Shown: positions 16,437 to 25,624 of the stretch, piece after piece
How positions within the stretch are numbered: position 1 is the stretch's first letter
Layout of the letters: every line of letters starts with the position of its first letter
NCBI GenBank assembly: GCA_001442925.1
Contig: LDXX01000006.1
Coordinates: 1-64,000 of the forward strand
Direction of reading: 5' to 3'
Length of the DNA stretch: 64,000 bases
From: Candidatus Kryptonium thompsonii
GTDB taxonomy: Bacteria; Bacteroidota; Ignavibacteria; Kryptoniales; Kryptoniaceae
Made by a program: the position numbers and the translations under genes
Notes under the pieces: model-generated
Seen by the model: the letters and a program-made list of their open reading frames with translations, nothing else
Database searches by the model: none
Told to the model about the DNA's origin: nothing

Positions 16437-19415
16437 ATGAAGAAATTGTTAGTGTTTATCCTTCTATGCTTCACCATTGGGTTATTTACCAACACGATTG
16501 CACAGATTAAGGAAGATCCAAACTGGATGACAAAGGAAAAGTATTATAACACAGTCCTTGCTCCACAAAGAGGATTGAAACCATTATCGAAATCCCTTGG
16601 TCCCGGGGATAGAAAGAGATCTGTTTTAGATGTTGGAAATGTATGGGCGAGAATTTCAAACGCAGCAACTCTTGGTTACGATAGGTGGGGGCTTTGCTGG
16701 GAATTTCCCGCGAGAAGTGGCATAACCTACAGGTGGACTATGGCTCCAATTATTGGAGCGAAGAAGAAAAATCCAGATGGAACATACACCAAATTTTTTG
16801 CAAGTGGAACAAGAGGTGCAGCAAGATTTAGTGAGGAAGAGTATCAACCTTTGCCAGGATTTGATGCGGGATATGTTGATGAGAAAAATAACATTGGAAT
16901 TGCATTTAGTGATAAACCACAATCTTGGCCACAGCGTTGGCCATCTTTGAGTGACCTTCCGGCACATGCAAGGAAAATAACATATACTCAGCCGCCGGTT
17001 GGTTCAACTGGATTTCCTGGGGTTCTTAATGGTGAGGTTGTTGCGAAAAGGGAAGCTTATTTTGTTGTTACAGATAACGACCCCGATGCTGGAAATAAAC
17101 CAAAGCCAATGGATATACGCCTTGATATTTGGGGTTTACAATGGGATGATTTCTTGAACCAGGATTTCATAATTTTCAGGTTTATAGTTACAAATATTGG
17201 CCCAGATACTCTTTACGATGTTTATGTCGGGATTCACGATGACCCTGATTGTCCTGAGCAAGGAGCTTATGAGTGGACAGATGATTTTGCGGCGTTTATT
17301 CCAGTGGGAACAGATGTTGAAGGTTACTCACCAAGCGAGGACTCATTGCTTTGGAACTTTACATATCTTTGGGATGGAGATGATAAAGTTGAGGGGTTGA
17401 TAGCATCAAATGTTGGTTGGGTTGGATTAAAGTTTCTTGAAACACCGATTAACCCTGCTACGGGACAACCTATGGGCATAACAACATTTCAAGTTTTCCC
17501 GTATAGCGAGGCACCACAAACTGAAACAGCTGAGTATGACCAAATATCCGCTGGGGTTTCACCGCCACATAATGTTAATCCACACCCTGATGATTGGACT
17601 CAAACACCGAACTCTTATGGACCTGATATAACTTATGTTGTCGGCTCTGGACCATTTAAGCTTCCCCCAGGTGGACAGCTTGCATTTACATTTGCTTCGA
17701 TACATGCAAGAAATAAGAGAGATTTGTTTAAGAAAGCGATGCTTTGTCAATTACTTTATAACAACAGCTATCGTGCAGCTGAAGCTCCGCCAGAACCATC
17801 AGTTAGAGCAGTTGCAGGTGATAGAATGGTTATTCTTTATTGGGATGACCGCTCAGAAAAAGGAATTTATTATAAGCCAGATGGAACAATTGATCACATA
17901 AACGATAGATTAACAGGTAACAATGCATTTGAAGGTTATAAAATTTACAAGAGCACAGATAGGGGACAAACATGGGGTGAAGCTATAATTGATGCGTTTG
18001 GACAGTTCCAAGGTTGGATTCCGCTTGCGATCTATGATTTGAAAAATGGAATTCAAGGTGAGTCAGAAACAAGAAGACATTTCAATCTTGGAAGCGACGC
18101 TGGAATAAGACATTATTTCATTGATAGGAATGTTAACAACGGGTATGAATATTGGTATGCTGTAGTTGCTTATGACCATGATGATGGACCTATACCGCCA
18201 CTTGAAAATGCTATCAGAAGTTATCCGAAAGAGGGGACGAATACAGTTGCTGTTATACCAGGCAAGCCAGCCTCAGGTGTGACACTTGGGAGCGCGGATA
18301 AGGAAGCAAAACATGTAAGCGGAAATAGCGAAGTTAAAATTCCGATCACACTTCTTGATCCTGGAAAGACAACAGGAAAGAAATATCGCTTGACGTTTAA
18401 ACAAGGTAATACACCATTTAGCTTGCTTATGGATTTGAAGGATCAGGATGGAAATTATGTCGTTGCTATAAATGGTGATACGATAAGGAATTACCCTTAC
18501 TTCTATGATCCCGCTCTTGATAACGCAATTATATTTGATGGTTTGTATCTACCTGTTCAAGATTTGACACCCGATGTTAATTGGGATGCTCTTGTTGATG
18601 GCGATAGCGTTCATATTTACGACGCATGGACAATTGATTTAACTTTTGAAGGTGTAAATGCCGGAGCAACGATTGATTCACTCTCGAGGGATGCTTTGTC
18701 ATCCGATTATGAAATTAGAATTGTAAGTAATCCCGTCCTTTATCCCGCAGTTGGCGCAAGTTTGAATCCAACAGGTGGAACGATAAGTGCACCATTTGAG
18801 ATATGGAACTTGACGACAAACACAAAAGTAAACGCTGCAATTCGTAATCGTGGTGCTGCTGGATTTAATTGGGATGATTACGATAGAATTTTCATAATCA
18901 ATAAACCATATCCGGAAAACAACCCTGGCTCATTTAATGCGTCATCGCTTGCTGATATACCATATAGGGTTAGGATTTATTCCGAAGCCCTTTCAGTTCC
19001 TCCGGGTGATAAAATAAAAATCGTCACAAATAAAATTTTGACTAAAAATGATGTTTATGAATTTAACACTGTAAAGCAAACGACGACAACGATGACCGCT
19101 TCAGATTTAGAGAACATCAGGGTGGTTCCAAATCCATATGTTGTCAGTTCTCCTTATGAGACAGGTAAATATGGCGTTCAAAAAGAGGTTCAATTCCATC
19201 ATTTGCCACCAAAGGCAATAATAAGAATTTATAATGTCGCTGGAGACTTAATCAGGGTTATACATCACGATGGCGGATCTATCGCGAGATGGAATTTACA
19301 GACATATAATGAACAAGAGGTGGCTTTTGGGGTTTATATTTATCATGTTGAGGGTTTTGATGAAACTGGAAGGAAAATTGGCGAGGTTGTGGGTAAGTTT
19401 GCGTTGATCAAGTAA
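16437..19415 (+). CDS. Large secreted protein with C-terminal sorting-like domain, unknown function
   Basis: A 992-residue protein with a signal peptide (ending NTIAQ) and a strong GGAGG site. I do not recognise an enzyme domain. The middle (about 455-580) has fibronectin-III-like features (AGDRMVILYWDDRSEKGI, then GYKIYKSTDRGQTW). The final 90 residues (VVPNPYVVSSPY, then IRIYNVAGDLI and VAFGVYIYHVEG) resemble the FlgD-like or type-IX-secretion sorting domains common in this group of bacteria. It is therefore probably exported to the cell surface. It lies between a TonB receptor and a PorV-like protein, which supports surface display and perhaps a shared substrate; that link is inference. 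Confidence 0.75.
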   Translation: MKKLLVFILLCFTIGLFTNTIAQIKEDPNWMTKEKYYNTVLAPQRGLKPLSKSLGPGDRKRSVLDVGNVWARISNAATLGYDRWGLCWEFPARSGITYRWTMAPIIGAKKKNPDGTYTKFFASGTRGAARFSEEEYQPLPGFDAGYVDEKNNIGIAFSDKPQSWPQRWPSLSDLPAHARKITYTQPPVGSTGFPGVLNGEVVAKREAYFVVTDNDPDAGNKPKPMDIRLDIWGLQWDDFLNQDFIIFRFIVTNIGPDTLYDVYVGIHDDPDCPEQGAYEWTDDFAAFIPVGTDVEGYSPSEDSLLWNFTYLWDGDDKVEGLIASNVGWVGLKFLETPINPATGQPMGITTFQVFPYSEAPQTETAEYDQISAGVSPPHNVNPHPDDWTQTPNSYGPDITYVVGSGPFKLPPGGQLAFTFASIHARNKRDLFKKAMLCQLLYNNSYRAAEAPPEPSVRAVAGDRMVILYWDDRSEKGIYYKPDGTIDHINDRLTGNNAFEGYKIYKSTDRGQTWGEAIIDAFGQFQGWIPLAIYDLKNGIQGESETRRHFNLGSDAGIRHYFIDRNVNNGYEYWYAVVAYDHDDGPIPPLENAIRSYPKEGTNTVAVIPGKPASGVTLGSADKEAKHVSGNSEVKIPITLLDPGKTTGKKYRLTFKQGNTPFSLLMDLKDQDGNYVVAINGDTIRNYPYFYDPALDNAIIFDGLYLPVQDLTPDVNWDALVDGDSVHIYDAWTIDLTFEGVNAGATIDSLSRDALSSDYEIRIVSNPVLYPAVGASLNPTGGTISAPFEIWNLTTNTKVNAAIRNRGAAGFNWDDYDRIFIINKPYPENNPGSFNASSLADIPYRVRIYSEALSVPPGDKIKIVTNKILTKNDVYEFNTVKQTTTTMTASDLENIRVVPNPYVVSSPYETGKYGVQKEVQFHHLPPKAIIRIYNVAGDLIRVIHHDGGSIARWNLQTYNEQEVAFGVYIYHVEGFDETGRKIGEVVGKFALIK

Positions 19416-19420
19416 AAAGT

Positions 19421-19444
19421 TCCCGCCCCATCTTTGGGGTGGGA
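19421..19444 (+). terminator. Hairpin between the secreted-protein and porV-like genes
   Basis: TCCCGCCCC pairs with GGGGTGGGA (one G-U pair). No long T-run follows, as with the hairpin at 16370. Confidence 0.55.
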
Positions 19445-19486
19445 TGAAAATATTTTTAAGAAAAACAAAAAATTTGGAGGATGAAA

Positions 19487-20518
19487 ATGAAAAAGTTTGA
19501 AATAATTACAATCTTGCTTTTAATAGCCTTATCAAATTTCGCTATAGCTCAATTTGACAATGTTGGAACATCTGCCGCAACCTTTCTTAAGATTCCAGTT
19601 GATCCCCGAGGTTCGTCACTTTCAAATGCAGTCGTGGCTAACGCAAATGATCCATCTGCGGTTTATTGGAATCCTGCTGGACTATCGCAGATGAAAAGAA
19701 CGGAGGTCATGTTTGCAAACACAGATTGGATCGCTGATCTCAATGTCTCTTTCCTTGGGGTTGGTGTTCCACTTGGAAATTTGGGTGCAATTGGAGTTGG
19801 GATAACTTATCTCTCGATGGGAGATATGCCGATCACTACATGGCTGGATACGGAAGGCGCAAGCGGTCAAACTTTCTCCGCCTATGATGCCTGCTTTGCT
19901 GTTGCTTATGCGAGAAAATTGACCGATAAATTTTCAATTGGTTTAAGTGTTAAGTATGTCACGGAAACAATTTCCCATTCAACCGCAAGCGCCTTTGCTC
20001 TTGATATTGGAACCTTGTATGATACGGGATTCAGAGGATTGAAAGTGGGTATGTCTTTCACAAACTTTGGAACCAAAATGCGTCTTGATGGAAGAGATTT
20101 AATCATAAAGGTTGACCCATATCCAACTGCTGGTTCAAATCCAACCGATGTGATAGCTAACTTGAAAACCGAAGAATGGTCATTGCCTTTAACATTTCAA
20201 ATGGGTATGTCATTCAATTTGATTGAAAGCGAAACGTTTAGGTTTACATTAAATGCCGATTATAGGGATGAGCGTGATTATAGAGCGTTGGGGCTTGTTG
20301 GTGGTGAATTTGCATTTAAAGAAATATTTTTTGTGAGAATTGGTGGAATGAAAAGATATGCGGTTGATGAAACTCGTGGGAAGTTTACATTGAATGCTGG
20401 AGCTGGTTTAAATCTTGGCATCCCAGGCTCATCCATAAGATTAAAATTTGATTATTCCTATTCGGATCTTTACAGGCTAAAGCAAGCCCATAGAGTTTCC
20501 CTTGGCGTTGTTTTATAA
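19487..20518 (+). CDS. PorV/PorQ-like outer-membrane beta-barrel protein
   Basis: About 343 residues with a signal peptide ending FAIAQ and the hallmark N-terminal block AATFLKIPVDPRGSSLSNA, then PSAVYWNPAGLSQM, typical of the PorV/PorQ (UPF0164) family. The rest alternates beta-strands to the end (AHRVSLGVVL). In type IX secretion PorV escorts sorting-domain cargo to the surface; paralogues also occur next to surface proteins. Two ATGs are close together. The GGAGG at 19476-19480 touches ATG 19481 but is six bases from ATG 19487, so I choose 19487. It is the last gene of the envelope group. Confidence 0.85.
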   Translation: MKKFEIITILLLIALSNFAIAQFDNVGTSAATFLKIPVDPRGSSLSNAVVANANDPSAVYWNPAGLSQMKRTEVMFANTDWIADLNVSFLGVGVPLGNLGAIGVGITYLSMGDMPITTWLDTEGASGQTFSAYDACFAVAYARKLTDKFSIGLSVKYVTETISHSTASAFALDIGTLYDTGFRGLKVGMSFTNFGTKMRLDGRDLIIKVDPYPTAGSNPTDVIANLKTEEWSLPLTFQMGMSFNLIESETFRFTLNADYRDERDYRALGLVGGEFAFKEIFFVRIGGMKRYAVDETRGKFTLNAGAGLNLGIPGSSIRLKFDYSYSDLYRLKQAHRVSLGVVL

Positions 20519-20541
20519 ACCAAAAATTCATTACCCCTATC

Positions 20542-20576
20542 CCCGGCTCAGCGATGAGCTGAAGCCGGGTTTTTTT
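20542..20576 (+). terminator. Rho-independent terminator after the porV-like gene
   Basis: CCCGGCT pairs with AGCCGGG, with an inner CAGC/GCTG stem, followed by seven T residues. Confidence 0.92.
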
Positions 20577-20633
20577 ATTTTTAAAACTTTCCTTTCCTTG
20601 TTTTCGTCATAAAAATAAAAAATTTAACTTGCT

Positions 20634-23333
20634 ATGAAAAAATCACTTGCTCTCATTTTTTTGACTTTTCTAGGTTTTTCGGTTTTAATCTGTGATGATT
20701 TCAAGTTTTGGAAAGGGGGAGTTTATAACCCAGCAATTTCAACCCCTAAGCAAATTCTTGGATATGAGATTGGAGACTTCATAACTGAACATTATGAAAT
20801 GGAACGCTATATTGATGCACTTGCTAAGTCCTCCAACAGAGTAAAAGTGATAAAATACGGTGAATCATATGAAAGAAGGGGAATGTATCTTTTGGTGATA
20901 AGTTCACCCGAAAATCTCTCTCGACTTGATGAGATAAGGGGAAATATAAAAAAATTAACAGATCCAAGGATAACATCTGAATCAGAGGCTAAGAGGATAG
21001 CTGAATCTAATCCGATAATCGTTTGGTTGAATTATTCGGTTGATGGCGATGAAACATGTGCTTTTGAGGCGGGAATTCAGGTTGCATATCAACTTTGTGC
21101 TGGTGAAGATGAAACAACTAAAAAAATTTTAAAAGATGCGGTCGTTATAATTAACCTTCCACATAATCCTGATAGTCATCAAAAAGCCGTCTCGTGGTTT
21201 AAAGCAACATTTGTTGGAAAATATGGAAATCCAGACCCATACGCTTCCGAACATCGCGGTGATTGGAGGATGAAAACGAACTATAATCATTATCTCATTG
21301 ATTTAAACAGGGATGCGTTTGCATGTTCACAGATTGAAACACAAAAAGTCGTTGAGCAACTTCATTATTGGAATCCTCAAGTTTTTGCAGATCACCATGG
21401 CGAGACAAAGAATATGTTCTTTGTTCCTTACGCTCCCCCTGTAAATCTAAACATACCAGCGACAACTAAAAAATGGGCGCAAGTTATTGGTCTTAACATT
21501 GCTCGAGGATTTGACGACTATGGTTGGAGTTATTATACAGGTGAAGTTTTTGATTTACATTATCCTGGATATTGGGATTCATATCCAGCTTTAAATGGAG
21601 CAATTGGTATGACATTTGAAACTGATGCCGGAGGGAGAAAAGGTTTTCAATTTGAAAGGGAGGATGAAACTGTGATAACTTTTAAGGAGGGGATCCATCA
21701 CCATTTCATAGCATCGATGAAAACGCTTGAAGCAGCTGTGAATCATAGAAGTGAAATTCTCTTTGATTTCTACAAGTTTAGGCAAACAGCGCTTGAAGAA
21801 GCAAAAAGAGAACAATATAAACAATTTGTCATCGTGCCTGACAAGGACAAAGAGAAAACTTCAAGATTTATCGAGCTTTGCTTAAAGCATGGCATTGAAG
21901 TTTATGAGGCTAAGGAATCATTTACAAGTGCATCCGCTAGAAGTTATTTTGATAAGACAACGACTAAAAAAACATTTAGGAAGGGTGTTTTTATAATTCC
22001 AATGTATCAACCTCAAAAACGACTCTTGAAAACCCTATTTGAACCAGATCCTCAAATGGAAGAAGAGTTTTTAAAGGAAGCAAAATTTGCCTACGAATAC
22101 AATAAAAAACTTGGAAAAAATGTTCGTCGCCTTCCACTTGGATTTTATGATGTCACCGCATGGAATTTGCCAATCGCATGGGGAATTGAGTGTTATCTAA
22201 CTGAGGACGAAGCGAAGGTTAAAGTTGAAAGAGTAAATCAAAAACCCGAATTTAACTTTTATATTCCAACTGATACGCCGAAATATGCCTATGTCTTTAA
22301 ATACGATACAGACGCCTCAGCAAAAATGCTAGCTAAACTTTTGACTTATGATTTTAAAGTTGGGGTTGCATCTAGATATTTTTACAGTGAAACGGGTGAA
22401 TTCTTTCCCCGAGGGGCGGTAATAGTTCGTGTTGAAAGAAACAGACATATTCAGGATTTCCATCAAAAGATAAAAACGTTTGCGAAGGAATTTGGTGTGG
22501 ATCTTTACACAATAAATACTGCATACACAGAACGTGGAATTGATTTAGGTTCAAATTGGGTGGTGGAGTTGAAGAAACCTAAAATAGCTGTATTAACCGA
22601 GGAGCCAGTATCTCAAACATCTTATGGAGCGATATGGTATCTTTTTGAGAGAGTTTATGAATATAGCTTCACGCCGATACGATGGGATTATTTTTCAAGC
22701 GTTGATCTTTACCGCTACAATGTTTTGATAATTCCAGATGCAAATGCGAATCAATTGAAAAAATTGCTTGGAGACGATGGTGTTAAAAAGTTAAAAGAAT
22801 GGATTTCAAATGGTGGTGTTTTAGTTACATTAAAAAATGCTTCAGTTTTTCCAACTTTGAAAGGGGTTGAATTTACAACATCAAAACTTCTCGGTGAAGG
22901 TTCCTCTGAGGATGATGAGTACGAGGAGAAAAAACCTGCGGAGGCAAAGGATACTGTCAAAGTAAAAGAGAAAAAGGTTGCTGAAAGAATTGAGTTTACA
23001 CCTGGGGCAATTATGCGCGTTAAACTTGACACTTTACATTTTCTATCGTTCGGCTATGGCGACGAAATAGCTGTTCATATATATTCAAGTTTGATTTTTG
23101 AGAAATCGAAGGATGGTGCGAACCCTGGGGTTTTTGCAGATAAAGATGTTCGCATAAGTGGTTTCGTCTGGGAGGATATGGAGAAGAAATTTCCGGGAAA
23201 GGCATATTTAATTGAAGAACCGGTTGGGCGTGGGAAAGTTATAATGTTTGCTGACGATCCCAACTTTCGGCTTTATTGGCAAAGTTTGAATCGGTTGTTC
23301 TTGAACTCTGTTCTTCTTTCACCAAGTTTTTGA
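20634..23333 (+). CDS. Secreted M14-type zinc carboxypeptidase family protein
   Basis: An 899-residue protein with a signal peptide (about 1-20). Residues about 45-400 form an M14 peptidase domain. Recognisable parts are DGDE (first metal motif), LIDLNRD (substrate Asn-Arg), VFADHHGE (second zinc His) and GMTFETDAGG (catalytic Glu). The first zinc ligand, normally His in H-x-x-E, is Asp here. The C-terminal part includes a glutamine-amidotransferase-like region (about 650-740, YNVLIIPDANAN) and an acidic low-complexity linker (about 758-785). This layout matches long M14 proteins of this bacterial group. It may cleave peptides at the surface or in the periplasm. The odd ligand makes activity uncertain. 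Confidence 0.8.
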   Translation: MKKSLALIFLTFLGFSVLICDDFKFWKGGVYNPAISTPKQILGYEIGDFITEHYEMERYIDALAKSSNRVKVIKYGESYERRGMYLLVISSPENLSRLDEIRGNIKKLTDPRITSESEAKRIAESNPIIVWLNYSVDGDETCAFEAGIQVAYQLCAGEDETTKKILKDAVVIINLPHNPDSHQKAVSWFKATFVGKYGNPDPYASEHRGDWRMKTNYNHYLIDLNRDAFACSQIETQKVVEQLHYWNPQVFADHHGETKNMFFVPYAPPVNLNIPATTKKWAQVIGLNIARGFDDYGWSYYTGEVFDLHYPGYWDSYPALNGAIGMTFETDAGGRKGFQFEREDETVITFKEGIHHHFIASMKTLEAAVNHRSEILFDFYKFRQTALEEAKREQYKQFVIVPDKDKEKTSRFIELCLKHGIEVYEAKESFTSASARSYFDKTTTKKTFRKGVFIIPMYQPQKRLLKTLFEPDPQMEEEFLKEAKFAYEYNKKLGKNVRRLPLGFYDVTAWNLPIAWGIECYLTEDEAKVKVERVNQKPEFNFYIPTDTPKYAYVFKYDTDASAKMLAKLLTYDFKVGVASRYFYSETGEFFPRGAVIVRVERNRHIQDFHQKIKTFAKEFGVDLYTINTAYTERGIDLGSNWVVELKKPKIAVLTEEPVSQTSYGAIWYLFERVYEYSFTPIRWDYFSSVDLYRYNVLIIPDANANQLKKLLGDDGVKKLKEWISNGGVLVTLKNASVFPTLKGVEFTTSKLLGEGSSEDDEYEEKKPAEAKDTVKVKEKKVAERIEFTPGAIMRVKLDTLHFLSFGYGDEIAVHIYSSLIFEKSKDGANPGVFADKDVRISGFVWEDMEKKFPGKAYLIEEPVGRGKVIMFADDPNFRLYWQSLNRLFLNSVLLSPSF

Positions 23334-23363
23334 ATTTTTAAGATCAGTTGTTTATATTTTTTA

Positions 23364-23393
23364 AAAAAGGCGGCGGATTTCCTCCGCCTTTTT
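23364..23393 (+). terminator. Rho-independent terminator after the M14 peptidase gene
   Basis: AAAAAGGCGG pairs with CCGCCTTTTT around a 10-base loop. It also separates cas6 from upstream transcription. Confidence 0.9.
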
Positions 23394-23501
23394 AAGTTAA
23401 AAAACTTAAAAATAGAAAAATCATACCATACATGTCACATATCGGGGAAAATAGTGGGGCGGTGCGGAAAAATCCTGCAAACTTAAAGCGGGGGTATCTT
23501 T

Positions 23502-24275
23502 ATGAGACTAAAAATTACTCTTTTCCCTCAAACTGTTCCTACTGTAATTCCAGTAAATTACAATCATCTTGTATATGCAGAGATAGGGGACAAGATAAAA
23601 AGACATAACGATGCATTTAAAGGCGACAGAAGATTAAAAAATCTTGGCATTTTTAAGGAAAGATTTAGGATTTATACATTTTCATTCCTTCGCTTTAAAA
23701 ATTTTTTGATAGAAAATGATGAGGTGAAATTAACAAATCCTGAGGAATTTAATTTTTTCATCTCATCACCTTTTGGTTCATTTATCGAGGGATTAGCTCT
23801 TGCATTTTTAAGGGACGGGAATTTCAGAGTTGGGGATGCTAATTTTGTGGTTAAATCGGTTGCAAAAATTGAGCCACCAAAGTTTGCCGATGAAATGAAA
23901 CTTCGGCTTCTATCCCCAATTGCTGTCGTCAAGAGCAAAGGTAAGAGGGAAATCTTTATGACTCCAGAGGAAACAGGCTATTTTGACAAAATAAAAGAAG
24001 ATTTAATAAGGAAGTATAATTTTTTATACGCCGAAAAAATTAAATCAGTTGATTTTGAGATGCAATTTGATAAGGAATATATTGATTCAAGGGGCGGTAA
24101 ATTTTCAAAGTTAATCAAATTTGGGAAGATGAATGTAAAGTGTTTTCTTGCCCCTTTTATAATAAAAACTGATCCAAAGCTAATTGAGGTGGGGTATGAG
24201 TGGGGATTCGGGCATAAGAACCATTTTGGCTTCGGGATGGCTGTGGTTTCAGAGCATGACATTAAAGAGCAATGA
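23502..24275 (+). CDS. cas6: CRISPR-associated endoribonuclease Cas6, orphan
   Basis: A 257-residue RAMP-family protein. It has the N-terminal beta-strand (MRLKITLFP), a likely catalytic His35 in KRHNDAF, FTFS-like IYTFSFLRF, the central LLSPIAVVKSKGK, and the C-terminal glycine-rich loop GFGHKNHFGFGM that defines Cas6. Cas6 cuts precursor CRISPR RNA within its repeats. The start follows GGGGG at suitable spacing. No repeat array and no other cas gene lies in the window. A terminator precedes it and the suf promoter follows, so it forms its own unit. It may process an array elsewhere in the genome or be a remnant. All key features are intact, so I see no decay. Confidence 0.85.
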   Translation: MRLKITLFPQTVPTVIPVNYNHLVYAEIGDKIKRHNDAFKGDRRLKNLGIFKERFRIYTFSFLRFKNFLIENDEVKLTNPEEFNFFISSPFGSFIEGLALAFLRDGNFRVGDANFVVKSVAKIEPPKFADEMKLRLLSPIAVVKSKGKREIFMTPEETGYFDKIKEDLIRKYNFLYAEKIKSVDFEMQFDKEYIDSRGGKFSKLIKFGKMNVKCFLAPFIIKTDPKLIEVGYEWGFGHKNHFGFGMAVVSEHDIKEQ

Positions 24276-24280
24276 TTAAT

Positions 24281-24309
24281 TTGACTTTTAAAATAGAATG
24301 TATTATATT
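24281..24309 (+). promoter_or_regulatory. Probable promoter of the suf operon
   Basis: TTGACT at 24281-24286, a 17-base spacer and TATATT at 24304-24309, 45 bases before the Rrf2 start. Confidence 0.65.
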
Positions 24310-24310
24310 T

Positions 24311-24330
24311 ACATCGTGGATATATGATGT
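24311..24330 (+). promoter_or_regulatory. Candidate operator for the Rrf2-family regulator
   Basis: ACATC and GATGT form a perfect 5-base inverted repeat separated by 10 bases. It begins one base after the -10 and covers the expected transcription start, a position suited to autorepression. Confidence 0.4.
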
Positions 24331-24353
24331 CCAAATTAAAAATTTGAGGCTTT

Positions 24354-24821
24354 ATGATAGTATCTAAGACACTTGATTATGCGGTTAGGACTTTGACATA
24401 TCTTGGTAAGAGGCAGAGCGGTAAAACGGTTTTAATGAAGGAGATAGCGGAAAGCCAAAAGATACCATTGAGTTATTTAGCCAAGGTTATGCGACAGCTT
24501 GTGAAGGCTGGGATAGTTTTTTCCGAATATGGACCAAATGGTGGATATTCTTTGAAAAAGACGCCTTCGGAGATAACCCTGAGACAAGTTTATGAAGCAG
24601 TTGAAGGGACATTGAGAATGGTTGAATGTTTTGATGTTTCTGGAATAAGTTGTGTTTTTACTTCTTGCTGTGGCCAAGCAGATGTATGGCAGGAAATAGA
24701 GAAAAAATTATTGGATATTCTTGGGAGTATAACAATTCAAGATATAATCGCGCGTGAGTGCGTGTATCCTGAAAAGCTTTTATTTACAAACAAATCGGAG
24801 AACAAACATGCCAACTCTTGA
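24354..24821 (+). CDS. Rrf2-family transcriptional regulator (Fe-S sensing, SufR/IscR-like)
   Basis: A 155-residue Rrf2 winged-helix protein. The N-terminal DNA-binding domain (MIVSKTLDYAVRTLTYLG, then PLSYLAKVMRQLVKAGIV and GPNGGYSL) is complete. A cysteine cluster follows at about 90-104 (CFDVSGISCVFTSCC), as expected for binding an iron-sulfur cluster. As the first gene of a suf operon it most likely represses the operon when its cluster is bound, as IscR and related SufR proteins do. Its 3' end overlaps sufC by 14 bases. Assignment to family is firm; the sensing role is inferred from cysteines and location. Confidence 0.9.
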   Translation: MIVSKTLDYAVRTLTYLGKRQSGKTVLMKEIAESQKIPLSYLAKVMRQLVKAGIVFSEYGPNGGYSLKKTPSEITLRQVYEAVEGTLRMVECFDVSGISCVFTSCCGQADVWQEIEKKLLDILGSITIQDIIARECVYPEKLLFTNKSENKHANS

Positions 24822-25590
24822 AGTTAGGGACTTATATGTGAGCGTTGATGGGAAGGAAATTTTGAAAGGTCTTAATTTCACTGTTAATAAAGGTGAAGTT
24901 CATGCTTTAATGGGTCCGAATGGTTCTGGAAAGAGCACGCTTGCTTATACAATAATGGGGCACCCAAAATATAAAGTTGAATCTGGAGATATTTTATTTG
25001 AGGGCAAAAGCATACTTGAAATGAAACCTGACGAGAGGGCGAAACTTGGATTATTTCTTGCATTTCAATATCCCGTTGAAGTTCCAGGGGTTACCCTTTT
25101 TAATTTTTTGTGGAAAGCGATACAATCAAATAATCTTGATTCTACATCGCCTCGCGTATCAAAATTGCCCAGATCAATAGTTGATTACAAGAAGGAATTG
25201 ATAGACAGAATAAAGAACTTAAATATGAGTGAAATTTTTATCTATAGACCTATTGGAGTTGGGTTTTCGGGTGGTGAGAAGAAAAGAATGGAAATTTTGC
25301 AAATGGCGATGTTAAAGCCAACAATTGCTTTTCTTGATGAACCTGATTCGGGACTTGACATCGATTCTTTGAAAACTGTTGCTGATGTTGTGAATTCTAT
25401 TCGCAGTCAAGATCTCGGTATGGTTGTAATTACTCACTATCAGAGAATTTTAAATTACATTAAGCCAGATTTTGTACATATAATGTTGGATGGTAAAATT
25501 GTTAAATCAGGTGGACCTGATATAGTTGAGAAGCTTGAGCAGGAAGGTTATGCTTGGATTAGAGAGATAGCGGCGGAATCCGCGGATTAA
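24808..25590 (+). CDS. sufC: Fe-S assembly ATPase SufC
   Basis: A 260-residue ABC-type ATPase that powers the SufBCD scaffold. Walker A GPNGSGKST is at 36-44, the signature SGGEKKRME near 154 and Walker B AFLDEPDSG near 174. ATG 24808 fits because CGGAG lies seven bases before it and the protein then begins MPTLEVRDLYV; an earlier in-frame ATG at 24754 would add 18 residues with no family match. It overlaps the regulator gene, which indicates co-translation. SufB follows 34 bases later. Confidence 0.96.
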   Translation: MPTLEVRDLYVSVDGKEILKGLNFTVNKGEVHALMGPNGSGKSTLAYTIMGHPKYKVESGDILFEGKSILEMKPDERAKLGLFLAFQYPVEVPGVTLFNFLWKAIQSNNLDSTSPRVSKLPRSIVDYKKELIDRIKNLNMSEIFIYRPIGVGFSGGEKKRMEILQMAMLKPTIAFLDEPDSGLDIDSLKTVADVVNSIRSQDLGMVVITHYQRILNYIKPDFVHIMLDGKIVKSGGPDIVEKLEQEGYAWIREIAAESAD

Positions 25591-25624
25591 AGATTAAAAA
25601 TAAAAAATAAAAAAGGGAAACATC

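Noticed and set aside
23334-23501. Possible CRISPR array or leader next to cas6
   Set aside because: I looked for repeated units on both sides of cas6 and found only a terminator hairpin and non-repetitive AT-rich sequence.
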